DNA from: JANQMY01 sp965227095
GTDB lineage: Bacteria; Pseudomonadota; Alphaproteobacteria; JANQMY01
DNA: 64,000 nt
Assembly (NCBI GenBank): GCA_965227095.1
Contig: CBDDFL010000001.1
Coordinates: 806,001-870,000 of the forward strand
Direction of reading: 5' to 3'
Both the position numbers and the translations under genes were made by a program. The notes under the pieces were generated by a model. The model did no database searches and was not told the DNA's origin. It was given only the letters and a program-made list of their open reading frames with translations. Below, piece after piece: positions 42,125-51,353 of this stretch. Position 1 is the first letter of the stretch, and every line of letters starts with the position of its first letter.

Positions 42125-42321
42125 ACCTGGTCCTTTTCTTATGGGCGCACCATAGCAAATAAAAAGATGTGCCTCGAAGCTAGGATTTAGCGGAGGCTGC
42201 GTCTTTCCAGTTCTGAAAAAGGCCTGCCTATTCCGAAATCAGCGGTCCGTCGGCTGCTTGACCCTCGGGAATCTGCCCCCTACGCTTCCCCCGCCACCAT
42301 CGACTGGAAGGGGAGCCCGCC

Positions 42322-44304
42322 ATGGGTCGTGCTATCGTAACCGCACTTTTTTGTCTGTCCTTGTTCATTGTTCCGCCCGCCGCTTTAGCCCAAGAGGACG
42401 CCCCAGCGCCCGCCACCGGCCAGAATGTGATGATGGTGCTCGACGCCTCCGGCAGCATGTGGGGGCAGATTGACGGCAAAGCGAAAATTGAAATTGCGCG
42501 CGGTGTCATCGATGGTCTGTTGACCGAGTGGGATCCTTCCATCTCGTTGGGGCTCATGGCCTATGGCCACCGGCAAAAAGGGGATTGCGCAGATATTGAA
42601 ACGCTGGCGCCCGTTGGAACCGTGGACAAGGCCGGCCTGATGGCGAAGGTGAACGCACTGAACCCGAAGGGCAAAACGCCGATCACGGCGTCGGTTCGGC
42701 AAGCCGCCGATGAGCTCAAATACACCGAAGAAAAAGCGACGGTCATATTGATCAGCGACGGGTTGGAAACCTGTGACGCGGATCCTTGCCAATTGGCCAC
42801 CGAATTGGACGCGAAGGGGGTCGACTTCACCGCCCATGTGGTCGGCTTCGATCTGTCGGATGAAGATTCAAAAAGCCTGCAATGCATTGCGGATAATTCC
42901 GGCGGCAAATTTATCTCGGCCTCCAATGCGGCTGAATTGACCACGGCGTTGGGCGAAACCGTCCAAGCGGTCAAGGAAGAGCCCGCCGGACCGCAAGGCC
43001 TGCGCCTGCGCGCAAAACTCTGTGAAGACTGCGAGATCATCACGGACGGCCAAATGTTCTGGTGGGTGTTCGAGCCTGAAACAGACCTGGAGGGCAAGCG
43101 GAAGGAAGTTGCCCGTGCGGGTCGTGCCGCACCGATCGTCGAGTTGCCCGTGGGCCGTTATGTGGTCAATGGCCGATATGGCGGGGGCGCCTTGCTGCGG
43201 TCGGTGGACGCCGAGGTGACGGAAGGCGAGCTTACCGATGTGGTTGTGAACCTGGAAGGCGGCGCCCTCCGTCTTGCCGCTGTGCCATCTGAGGGCGGCG
43301 AGGTGCTCAAGGACAATATGTTCTATTGGGTCTTGTCTCCGGCCAAAGACCTGCAAGGCAATCAGAAAGAATTCGCACGGGCGGGTGTGGCGAAGCCGAC
43401 CATCTGGCTTCCCGCCGATGACTATGTGGCGCGTGCGCGTCACGGCAAAGCCTTTACAGATGCGGCGCTGACCGTCGAACCCGGCAAGGTGACCGACCAC
43501 ACATTCGATATGCAAGTGGGGTATCTCAAGGCCAGCGCCATACCGGCACCGGGCGGTGATGTCCTGAAAGACAAGATGTTCTATTGGGTGTTGGAAACCG
43601 AAAAAGATCTACAAGGAAACCAGAAGGAAATGGACCGGGCCGGAACGGCGACACCGCTGTTCCGGATTCCCGCCGGCACTTATTTGCTCCGTGCACGTCA
43701 TGGCAAGGCGTTCGCCGAACAAGAAGTCACGGTGACCGCCGGTCAGCTCACCGAGGTGCAGTTGGATATGCAGGTGGGCTATCTCAAGGCCAGCATGGTG
43801 ATGGCGGAAGGCGGGGCTGCCGTCAAAAACAAAGCGTTTTACTGGGTGTTGAAGCCGGAAAAGGATTTGCAAGGCAAGCAGCCGGAGATTGACCGGGCCG
43901 GTGTGGCGGCGCCAACGTTCAGATTGCCGAAAGGCGACTATGTGTTGCGGTCGCGCCATGGCAAGGCCATCAAAGATACGCCGGTGTCAATCACGGCGGG
44001 CGCGCTGAACGAACAGACCATTGTCATGAACACGGCCATGGTGAAGTTGACCGCATCCGAGACCGAAGGTGGCCCGGAACTTGGCAGCGGTCTGTTCTGG
44101 TGGGTCCATAAAAAAGGCGACGATGGCGGCAAAGGCGCGGAGGTTGACCGGGCCGGGACGGCCAAGCCCCTGTTTGTCTTGCCCGCCGGTGACTATGTGG
44201 TGGCGGTGCGTAAGGACGGCGTGGTGTTTGACGCCCCTTTGACCTTGGCGCCGGGCGAAGAGAAAGCCCATAAGGTCAATCTCTCCGCGGCGTCTTCCCA
44301 GTAG
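42322..44304 (+). CDS. Exported VWA-domain protein with five C-terminal repeats
   Basis: A 660-residue protein. The signal peptide ends near PPAALAQED. A von Willebrand A domain covers about residues 32-215 with the MIDAS motif VLDASGSMWG, a distal threonine in KGKTPITASV and ISDGLET. After it come five tandem repeats of about 86 residues each, with the consensus MFYWVL...KDLQGNQKE..RAG.A.P...LPAG.Y..RARHGKA. No membrane anchor or sortase signal follows. It is probably periplasmic or secreted, and metal-dependent binding to a protein or polysaccharide is expected. GGAAGGGGAG precedes the ATG. Confidence 0.88.
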   Translation: MGRAIVTALFCLSLFIVPPAALAQEDAPAPATGQNVMMVLDASGSMWGQIDGKAKIEIARGVIDGLLTEWDPSISLGLMAYGHRQKGDCADIETLAPVGTVDKAGLMAKVNALNPKGKTPITASVRQAADELKYTEEKATVILISDGLETCDADPCQLATELDAKGVDFTAHVVGFDLSDEDSKSLQCIADNSGGKFISASNAAELTTALGETVQAVKEEPAGPQGLRLRAKLCEDCEIITDGQMFWWVFEPETDLEGKRKEVARAGRAAPIVELPVGRYVVNGRYGGGALLRSVDAEVTEGELTDVVVNLEGGALRLAAVPSEGGEVLKDNMFYWVLSPAKDLQGNQKEFARAGVAKPTIWLPADDYVARARHGKAFTDAALTVEPGKVTDHTFDMQVGYLKASAIPAPGGDVLKDKMFYWVLETEKDLQGNQKEMDRAGTATPLFRIPAGTYLLRARHGKAFAEQEVTVTAGQLTEVQLDMQVGYLKASMVMAEGGAAVKNKAFYWVLKPEKDLQGKQPEIDRAGVAAPTFRLPKGDYVLRSRHGKAIKDTPVSITAGALNEQTIVMNTAMVKLTASETEGGPELGSGLFWWVHKKGDDGGKGAEVDRAGTAKPLFVLPAGDYVVAVRKDGVVFDAPLTLAPGEEKAHKVNLSAASSQ

Positions 44305-44314
44305 CCTTAACCCG

Positions 44315-45328
44315 TCAGCGGGCCGCGTGTTGCTGCAACCGATCGGAAGATAGAGGTTCTGGGCCCGTGGCCGTCTGACTGGTTGTAAAGGTGTAATCGC
44401 CGATGATGTCCCGCGCCTTTGCGGACGCATCGGCCACTGTGGTCTTGCCTTTCTGCAAATTGTCGGCGAGTTCCAAGAGCTGCATATACAATTCCTCCGG
44501 CTCGCCCTGGATTGTCAGGCCAAAGCCCGCATGATCGGTTTCCAACGCGGTCCAAACCTCACGGACATTTGCCCAATAGTCTTTGGTGGCGGCCCAATAA
44601 TCGTCCGCAATATCGATGTCGAAATCGCTGGATTTTGCATAGGTGTTGACGGCCACCTCGCGCACGAGAATTTGCGGTGTGCCGGCCATGATGAGTTTGG
44701 AATTGTCTTGTTCATGCACCCAGCCCGCCGGTGTGATCGCATGGCGGTTAACGGCCAGGATGGCATCATAGTCGTCCCGTTTGGTGGCATCCCGGCGCGG
44801 CAAGGGGCGTAAGCTGGCCGGTGATGTCCAAGCGGACACGCCATTTTCATGATGCCAGGCGGATACGCCCGCATAACGGGGGCCATCGTCCACTTGATAA
44901 ACGAGCTGAGCCCATTTACCCCGGCGTTCCGCCAGAGAGAGCGCGCGTTTTTGCCATTTGTTTTTACCGATAAATTCAAAAACAAATTCCGGTTCGTAGA
45001 TCCAATCTTGACGCCAATGCTTCACCGGCATTTTGGCATCGCCGCCGACCACCAAAATGTGCTGTAGGCTGATGAAATTGCCGTCATCGGCAATGACGCG
45101 CACAACTTCGTCGCCGCCTGTGATGTAAGGCTTCTTCAGGGCGTAGCCGTCCACAAAGGGCACGGTTTCGGTGAAGTCGAAGGTCACTTTGTAATCGCCT
45201 GCCATGGCCAAGATGGCTTTGCGATCTTCTTCAAACGTGTTGGTGGCGGACCCCTGATTCACAGGGCCGGTGGCGCAGGCGGCCACGCTGAAAAGGGTGA
45301 AAACAAGAAAAATGCGCAGGGCGGTCAT
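44315..45328 (-). CDS. DUF6607-like lipoprotein, divergent from a heme-type TonB receptor
   Basis: A 337-residue protein from ATG 45328. The signal peptide ends FTLFSVAAC, a lipobox. The core has VTFDFTETVPFVDGYALKKP, GDEVVRVIADDGNFISLQHI, VKHWRQDWIYEPEFVFEF and YAGVSAWHHENGVSAWTSPA, which match the DUF6607 proteins often found beside heme/hemoglobin receptors. The function of the family is not known, but iron or heme acquisition is implied by context. An iron-box-like palindrome lies 22 bp upstream of its start. Confidence 0.75.
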   Translation of the reverse strand: MTALRIFLVFTLFSVAACATGPVNQGSATNTFEEDRKAILAMAGDYKVTFDFTETVPFVDGYALKKPYITGGDEVVRVIADDGNFISLQHILVVGGDAKMPVKHWRQDWIYEPEFVFEFIGKNKWQKRALSLAERRGKWAQLVYQVDDGPRYAGVSAWHHENGVSAWTSPASLRPLPRRDATKRDDYDAILAVNRHAITPAGWVHEQDNSKLIMAGTPQILVREVAVNTYAKSSDFDIDIADDYWAATKDYWANVREVWTALETDHAGFGLTIQGEPEELYMQLLELADNLQKGKTTVADASAKARDIIGDYTFTTSQTATGPEPLSSDRLQQHAAR

Positions 45329-45350
45329 AACGATTATTCCAAAATAATAA

Positions 45351-45439
45351 TGCGACTCATTCGCAAAATAGATTGACAAGAGAATTTTCTCTTGCCATGA
45401 ACACGCTCAGCTTGCAAGTGATATTCAGAATCATTCGCA
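45351..45439. promoter_or_regulatory. Iron-box-like sites and divergent promoter region
   Basis: TGCGACTCATTCGCA (45351-45365) is a 15-bp inverted repeat of TGCGA around five bases, close to Fur-type box sequences. A second half-like site, AGAATCATTCGCATAA, lies at 45427-45442. Between them CAAGAGAA-TT-TTCTCTTG (45377-45394) is another inverted repeat, overlapping TTGACA at 45373-45378. The region serves the DUF6607 gene (minus) and the TonB receptor (plus), so joint iron control is likely. Whether Fur or another regulator binds is not known. Confidence 0.6.
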
Positions 45440-45475
45440 TAATATTGGGTGAAAAATAGTTTTGGGGGCAAAGTG

Positions 45476-47539
45476 ATGCGTTTTTCAAGGAATGTCCGCG
45501 CTAACCTACTCGCGACGACGGCAATGGTTTTTCTGGTTCCGGCAGTCGGCCATGCAGAAGATGTGGACGAAATGGTGGTGGTGGGCACCCGAACAGAACG
45601 GCCGGCATTTGAAACCCCCATGTCCGTGGATAGCGTCGACCGCGATGACATCCAGGTGCAGCAGCCATTGAGTTTCCAAGAGGTATTCGAACTCGTTCCT
45701 GGTGTGGAAATCCAAGGGGGCGCTCGCCGCATTGCGGAAGAACCTTCCATTCGCGGCTTTAGTGACACCCAGGTCATTTTGAGAATTGACGGCGCGCGCC
45801 GCAATTTCGACCTCGCTCACCGGGGGCGGTTCCTCATCGATCCCGATTTCGTCAGCCGGATTGAAGTGCTGCGCGGCGCGGCCTCGACGATTTATGGCTC
45901 CGGCGCTCTTGGGGGGGCGATTGATGTGCAGACCGTTGACGCCTTGGATTTGTTGCGTCCCGGCGAAACGTTTGGTGTCCGCCTAAAAGGCGCTTATCAA
46001 ACCAATGGCGCGGAACCATTTGTCAGTGCCGCCGCCTTTGGAAAACACAACAATATTGACGTGCTGGGCCAGTTCCTTTTTCGCGACATCACCGAAGATT
46101 TGGAAGATGGCAACAATGATCCGATCTTGGATACGCAAGACCGTATCCTAAACGGGATCTTCAAAGGGGGGCTCCAAATCGATCCCGACCAGCGTGTGGA
46201 ACTCTTTGTGGATGTGTTCCAAAGCGACGGTAACAACCCCACAAATGCGACATCGGTTTCGACGCCGTCGACGGTTGTCGATCGGGACACGCGCGCGGTC
46301 GATGTGCGGCTTTCGTACAGCTATGCGCCGAAAGATAATGACTGGATCGATATCGGAGTTACCGGATTCTACACCGACATCGCGGTCACGGAAGACCGCT
46401 TCATTGATGCGCGCTTGGATGAATCGGATTTCAGCAGTTGGGGGGTCGATCTGAAAAACACCGCGTCCGTCTTCAACGCGAATGGTGTTGGCGTGACCTT
46501 GACGGTCGGCGGTGAGATCTTTGAAGACGAACAAAGCGGCACGCGGGACGGTGTGCCCCGCACACAGTTCCCGGACGCCACGCGCTTTTTTGCGGCGGCC
46601 TATGCCCAAGCGGAAATTGACCTTCTGGATGGCATGATCGACATCATTCCGGGCCTTCGTTTCGATCATTTCGAAATCGATTCTGAAACAGGCGCCGGCA
46701 ATCGCACAGAGGAAGAGGTAAGCCCCCGCGTCTCGGTGGGCGTTGAGCCCGTCGAAGGCCTTTATGTGTGGGGGTCGTGGGCGCAAGCGTTCCGGGCCCC
46801 TAGCCTAACGGAATTATTCGTGGACGGAACACATTTCACGGCAGATTTAGCGCCGGGTCAGATTGTCATCAACGACTTTGTCCCCAACCCAGACCTGTTG
46901 CCGGAAAACTCTACCTCGTTCGAGGCGGGGGCGCGCTTCCGGCAGCAGGGCCTGATTTTCGATGGCGACAGATTTGACGTGTCTGGCGGCTATTTCAGAG
47001 CCAAAGTGGACGACTTTATCGATCAACAAGTGATCTTCATTAGCGGTGCACCGACATTCATTCCGCCGTTTGGGCCTTTGGTTTTCCCAGGCGAAACACG
47101 GAATGAAAATGTGGATGCCCTTATTAAAGGGTTCGAGGGTGAAGCAACATACACCACCGAACGCCTTACCCTTTCGGTCAGCGGCCATCTCGTCGACGGT
47201 GAAAACCAAGATACGGGTATTGGTCTTGCGTCGATTCTCCAAAACCGTATCGCATCGCGGGCGGAATGGCGCTGGCCGATCCTCAATTTGCGTGCCGGTG
47301 TGAAGGTGGTTGCCACCTTCGACCGCACGGACCTGCCGGCCGATGTGGAACCCGGCATTGGCTATCAGACGGTGGATCTGTATGGAACTTGGACCCCGGC
47401 AGAGGGTGTCTTGCAGGGGGCGACGTTTGGGCTCAATCTCGACAACATCAACGATGCGGAATATTCGGTCTTCCCAGCGGTTATTCGACAGCCCGGGCGC
47501 AGCATCCGATTGTCCGCGAGCTACCAATTCGGGATGTAA
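45476..47539 (+). CDS. TonB-dependent receptor, heme/hemoglobin type
   Basis: A 687-residue outer-membrane receptor starting at ATG 45476 after GGGGGC. The signal peptide ends near PAVGHAED. The plug opens EMVVVGTRTERPAFETPMSV and has SIRGFSDTQVILRIDGARR, GRFLIDPDFVSRIEVLRGAAS and IYGSGALGGAIDV, all typical of the hemoglobin/transferrin/lactoferrin receptor group. The barrel includes WGSWAQAFRAPSLTELFVDG, the FRAP-box region, and ends IRLSASYQFGM. It is paired with a divergent DUF6607 gene and iron-box-like sites. Confidence 0.88.
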   Translation: MRFSRNVRANLLATTAMVFLVPAVGHAEDVDEMVVVGTRTERPAFETPMSVDSVDRDDIQVQQPLSFQEVFELVPGVEIQGGARRIAEEPSIRGFSDTQVILRIDGARRNFDLAHRGRFLIDPDFVSRIEVLRGAASTIYGSGALGGAIDVQTVDALDLLRPGETFGVRLKGAYQTNGAEPFVSAAAFGKHNNIDVLGQFLFRDITEDLEDGNNDPILDTQDRILNGIFKGGLQIDPDQRVELFVDVFQSDGNNPTNATSVSTPSTVVDRDTRAVDVRLSYSYAPKDNDWIDIGVTGFYTDIAVTEDRFIDARLDESDFSSWGVDLKNTASVFNANGVGVTLTVGGEIFEDEQSGTRDGVPRTQFPDATRFFAAAYAQAEIDLLDGMIDIIPGLRFDHFEIDSETGAGNRTEEEVSPRVSVGVEPVEGLYVWGSWAQAFRAPSLTELFVDGTHFTADLAPGQIVINDFVPNPDLLPENSTSFEAGARFRQQGLIFDGDRFDVSGGYFRAKVDDFIDQQVIFISGAPTFIPPFGPLVFPGETRNENVDALIKGFEGEATYTTERLTLSVSGHLVDGENQDTGIGLASILQNRIASRAEWRWPILNLRAGVKVVATFDRTDLPADVEPGIGYQTVDLYGTWTPAEGVLQGATFGLNLDNINDAEYSVFPAVIRQPGRSIRLSASYQFGM

Positions 47540-47701
47540 AACGGCGAGGCGTGGGCTGTGTCGTGTAAGTCCGCGCCTTGACGTCGGGGTTCTTTAAGAC
47601 GCGCTGGACAATCGTCAAAAATTCTCACTTCGGGGCGACAAAGCCTGTTTCCTTCGCTAAACTTGACGCGAACGTCATATTTAGGTGTGGGAGGAAGCGC
47701 C

Positions 47702-48961
47702 ATGAACGTGATGACAAAGCCCAAAAACGAAATAGGGCAGGTCCCGCTGGACCAGATCGATGTCAGCGATGCGTCCATTTACGAACATGATACGTGGCAA
47801 CCGTGGTTTGAACGGTTGCGCCAGGAAGATCCGGTTCATCTAACGGAAGACAGCGCCAATGGCCGCTATTGGTCGGTAACCACCCATGAGACCGTCATGG
47901 CGGTGGATATCAACCATAAGGAGTTTTCGTCGGCGCAAGGCATCTCGATTGTCGATTTTGACGAAGACGACATGGACGATCGGGACCGCTTGGAAAACTT
48001 TATTTCCATGGACGAGCCGGAACACTCCAAGCAGCGCAAAACGGTATCGCCCTCGGTCGAACCGCGCAATCTCATGAATTTGGAGCCGCTGATCCGGGAA
48101 CGTGCGGCGGACATTCTGGACAATCTGCCCGTCGGGGAAACTTTTAACTGGGTGGACAAGGTCTCGGTTGAATTGACCGCCCGCATGTTGGCCACCCTGT
48201 TCGATTTTCCCTATGAAGAACGCCGCAAGCTGATCCACTGGTCTGATTTAACGACGGCGATCGAAGAAACCACCGGCCAGGAAGTGGATATGGATTACCG
48301 CCGGTCGGAATTGATGCAGTGTGCTGCCGAATTTTACGAACTGTGGAACCAGCGCGCCGCCGCCGAGCCCAAATTCGATCTCATCTCCATGTTGGCCCAT
48401 GGCGAAGAGACGAAAAAGATGAATGAAAATCCGGCGCTCTTCATCGGTAATATTTTGCTGTTGATCGTCGGTGGTAATGACACCACGCGGAACAGTATTT
48501 CCGGCGGTGTGGTGGGGCTTAATCAGTACCCAGAAGAATACGACAAGCTGCGGAAAGACCCATCCCTCATCCCCAATATGGTGTCGGAAATGGTGCGCTT
48601 CCAAACGCCGGTCATTCACATGCGGCGCACGGCACTCACCGATGTGGAACTGGGTGGCAAGACCATTCGCGAAGGCGACAAGGTGGTCATGTGGTATCTC
48701 TCGGGCAATCGTGATGAAACGGTGTTTCCAGACGCCGACCGGTTGATCATCGACCGGCCCAATGCGCGGCACCACGTGGCGTTTGGTTTTGGCGTTCACC
48801 GCTGCATGGGCAACCGCTTGGCCGAAATGCAATTGCGGGTCCTGTGGGAAGAAATCATGAAACGCTTCCGCCATGTGGAAGTGGTTGGCGACGTGAAGCG
48901 CTTGCCCAACAATTTCATTCGCGGCATCGCGGATGTCCCAGTGCAACTCCACCCGCTTTAA
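47702..48961 (+). CDS. Cytochrome P450, CYP153-like
   Basis: A 419-residue soluble bacterial P450. The I-helix oxygen-binding motif is IVGGNDTTRNSISGG, the K-helix has PNMVSEMVRFQTPVIHMRR, and the heme loop is FGFGVHRCMGNRLAE with its ligand cysteine. GGKTIREGDKVVMWYLSGNRD and the overall order match the CYP153 family of medium-chain alkane and fatty-acid terminal hydroxylases. No ferredoxin or ferredoxin reductase gene is adjacent, so electron donors must be elsewhere. ATG 47702 follows GGAGGAAG at good spacing. A steroid-type P450 is the main alternative. Confidence 0.9.
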   Translation: MNVMTKPKNEIGQVPLDQIDVSDASIYEHDTWQPWFERLRQEDPVHLTEDSANGRYWSVTTHETVMAVDINHKEFSSAQGISIVDFDEDDMDDRDRLENFISMDEPEHSKQRKTVSPSVEPRNLMNLEPLIRERAADILDNLPVGETFNWVDKVSVELTARMLATLFDFPYEERRKLIHWSDLTTAIEETTGQEVDMDYRRSELMQCAAEFYELWNQRAAAEPKFDLISMLAHGEETKKMNENPALFIGNILLLIVGGNDTTRNSISGGVVGLNQYPEEYDKLRKDPSLIPNMVSEMVRFQTPVIHMRRTALTDVELGGKTIREGDKVVMWYLSGNRDETVFPDADRLIIDRPNARHHVAFGFGVHRCMGNRLAEMQLRVLWEEIMKRFRHVEVVGDVKRLPNNFIRGIADVPVQLHPL

Positions 48962-49099
48962 GGTCTGGCGCCCAGGGCATTAAGTATATTTTGCGGAAAT
49001 ACCTAGGGCGCCAAGTATTTGATGTGGTTAGTGTTTGATTAACCATAACTTTACTGTACAAATACCTCAGTTTGGGATTCGAAAGACTGAGAGGGCGCC

Positions 49100-49744
49100 A
49101 TGGGCGTGCGCTATTCTGCATTGATTGTCGCGGCTGCTGTGGCCACGGCGGGTGTCGGCCCGGCCCTTGCCAGCGATGTGCTCATGTTCAAAACGGAACA
49201 AGGCACCGTCGCCATGGACCAGGAAGGCAACTTCAACACGGAAATGTCTGACAGCACGGATACGAACGACGATGCCGGCTCGACCGGTTTTTCCCTGGAA
49301 GTGACTGAATACCAGAAAGAATTCACTCATGGTGAGGGCACCGGCAATGAACAGGGTGTCGGGACCATGAGCCTTGTGTCCATTAACCCAGACGCAGCGG
49401 CATCGACGGATCTCACCAATTTGGGGGATATGAGCGGAGGCAGTTTGGGCGGCATTGGGGGAATATTGCCCTTGGACGAAGACATGCTGTCCGCCACCGG
49501 GCCGGGCTCGGTCGCCGGGTCCTACGATGCGGGCGTCGCCGGTGACATTGCCGATGGTCTAAAGGCCCGTTCGACCCGCCGCAGCGGAACGAATTCCAAC
49601 AGTGAGGTGAATGCGCTCACCGGGGATATCTCGTCCCAGATCAGCGCGGGCGGTTATACAAGTGCGGCGGACAGCGGTATCGGCGTGGCCCAGGGTGTGG
49701 TCCAAGGCGGCGCGGCCGACATGGTCAACGGGTATCTTCCCTAA
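49100..49744 (+). CDS. Secreted low-complexity protein, unknown function
   Basis: A 214-residue protein with signal peptide MGVRYSALIVAAAVATAGVG then PALAS. The mature part is rich in Gly, Ser, Asp and Ala (for example MSGGSLGGIGGILPLDEDML and DAGVAGDIADGLKARSTRR) and has no cysteine. No family is recognised. It stands alone between the P450 and the sulfotransferase, each separated by about 100-140 bp. Confidence 0.65.
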   Translation: MGVRYSALIVAAAVATAGVGPALASDVLMFKTEQGTVAMDQEGNFNTEMSDSTDTNDDAGSTGFSLEVTEYQKEFTHGEGTGNEQGVGTMSLVSINPDAAASTDLTNLGDMSGGSLGGIGGILPLDEDMLSATGPGSVAGSYDAGVAGDIADGLKARSTRRSGTNSNSEVNALTGDISSQISAGGYTSAADSGIGVAQGVVQGGAADMVNGYLP

Positions 49745-49843
49745 GATCCCATAGTCTTCACAAAAACGTGGTTGCGTTCTGATGGGTGTCGTTTCAAAAA
49801 AGAGACAACACTTTACCCTCTACGGTTTTCAACGCGCGCCCCT

Positions 49844-50632
49844 ATGCATGATGCTTACCCCCAAAAACACCCGAGTGGTCCCCTCGGATTAGAACGGACC
49901 GATCATCCGGTTTTTCGGCTGCCTCTGGGCAACGCACAAGTGCGTTGGCTGCAGGCCCATAAGCATCGATTGCGCTTCGCGATCGACCCCGCATCGTCGC
50001 CCTATCTTGGATTCGATAAGAAGCGTTTGGTGTTCGTTCACGTGCCGAAGAATGCCGGAACGTCTGTGCGCGATGCCATTTTTAAAGACACTTTTCGACT
50101 GCCGCATTTTTCTGCGGAAGCGTTGCGGCGGTTTCAGCCGCAAGCGTTTGATGACTATTTGGTCGTGGCGGTATTGCGAAACCCTGCCACGCGGCTGGCG
50201 TCTGCTTTCGATTATTTGACGCGGGTGGCCCCCCGGGATGTTGACCGGCGTTTTGGTGCCGGCTTGTTGGACACATTTGGCGACCTGGACGGGTTCTACA
50301 CGGGGTGTTTAGACGATGCAGTCTGGCGAAAAATCTGCCATTGGCCGCATTTCAGGTCGCAAAGCGAATATGTCACCGATATGCACGGGCGTGTCATTGT
50401 TGACCTTCTTCTCTGCGTGGAGAAATTGGGGGAGGCTGCCCCGGACCTGTCTGCCTATCTCGGCGAGGAGGTGGATCTTGGACAGCGGAAAAACCGCGGC
50501 AAAAGTTCCTATGATTTACCTACCGACCATCTGATCGACCGTCTTTACAAAGATGATCTTGCCCTGTGGCAATGGGTTTATGAGGGGGGCTTGCGCTGGG
50601 TCAGTCCGCGAGAAGGATTCATTCAAGAATAA
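49844..50632 (+). CDS. Sulfotransferase family protein
   Basis: A 262-residue protein. RLVFVHVPKNAGTSVRDAIF at about residue 61 is the PAPS 5'-phosphosulfate loop, and VAVLRNPATRLASAFDYL is the 3'-phosphate segment. This pattern fits the sulfotransferase-2 (heparan/chondroitin-like) family found in bacterial surface-polysaccharide and capsule loci. No other polysaccharide genes are near. ATG 49844 is preferred over an upstream in-frame ATG at 49772 because the added residues show no domain. The acceptor is unknown. Confidence 0.82.
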   Translation: MHDAYPQKHPSGPLGLERTDHPVFRLPLGNAQVRWLQAHKHRLRFAIDPASSPYLGFDKKRLVFVHVPKNAGTSVRDAIFKDTFRLPHFSAEALRRFQPQAFDDYLVVAVLRNPATRLASAFDYLTRVAPRDVDRRFGAGLLDTFGDLDGFYTGCLDDAVWRKICHWPHFRSQSEYVTDMHGRVIVDLLLCVEKLGEAAPDLSAYLGEEVDLGQRKNRGKSSYDLPTDHLIDRLYKDDLALWQWVYEGGLRWVSPREGFIQE

Positions 50633-50717
50633 CACGACAAAGTAGCCTTCAGCGATCAGGTGGTATGGGGTGATGCGCCGCTTTTTAAATGCAACACGCC
50701 GCTCCATACCGGCGCCC

Positions 50718-51344
50718 TCAAGCACCTTTTTGGGCGTGTTTTTGAAAGGCCAATCGGGTCCACGTCACACCGGCACTTTTGTTCGGCTCTTGGACCGAGT
50801 CGGTGTGACGTTTTCGGACCGCGGTCAAATGGTGGCGGCGGGCAAGCGAGAGGGTTTCATCTGCCGAAACAGCATACATGACGCGTCCGGTCGGAACGGG
50901 GCCATGCCGCAAGGACATGGTGAGAAGTCCGCCAGGCCGCAGCAAACGGCTCAAGACGGCCATGCCCTGGCAGCGCTCTGCGTCGTCCAAATGCATCCAA
51001 ACCGCCGTCAGCAAAATGAGATCGAAGCACGCGGCTTGATCATTCAAGGACACGAGCTGCGGGAGAGCATCATCGATCCACACAATGTTTGGGGACGGAT
51101 GGTTCGTTTCCGCATAGCTTCGGAAGGCGTCGGTCGGTTCGACTGCCGTGACATGATGGCCTTTTCCCGCAAGGTAAGCGGCATCGCGGCCGGTTCCGGA
51201 TCCAATGTCTAAAACGGTGGATGGGGTTTGTGGCATAAGGTCGAGGATGGCCGCATGCCCCACTTCAAATGGCACGGTTTCATATCTTGGGATCAGCGCC
51301 GCCGCTTGGGCGCCATAGCCCTTGGTCCCCGGGACACCCTTCAT
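50718..51344 (-). CDS. Class I SAM-dependent methyltransferase
   Basis: A 208-residue Rossmann-fold methyltransferase. Motif I is VLDIGSGTGRDAAYLAGKG at about residues 44-62, motif II VTAVEPTDAF, motif IV FDLILLTAVWMHLD, and post-I LLRPGGLLTMSLRHGP. It belongs to the broad Methyltransf_11/25 type, so the substrate is not predictable. It is nine bases past the GNAT gene on the same strand, suggesting one transcript. Confidence 0.88.
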   Translation of the reverse strand: MKGVPGTKGYGAQAAALIPRYETVPFEVGHAAILDLMPQTPSTVLDIGSGTGRDAAYLAGKGHHVTAVEPTDAFRSYAETNHPSPNIVWIDDALPQLVSLNDQAACFDLILLTAVWMHLDDAERCQGMAVLSRLLRPGGLLTMSLRHGPVPTGRVMYAVSADETLSLARRHHLTAVRKRHTDSVQEPNKSAGVTWTRLAFQKHAQKGA

Positions 51345-51353
51345 GTGCGGTCC

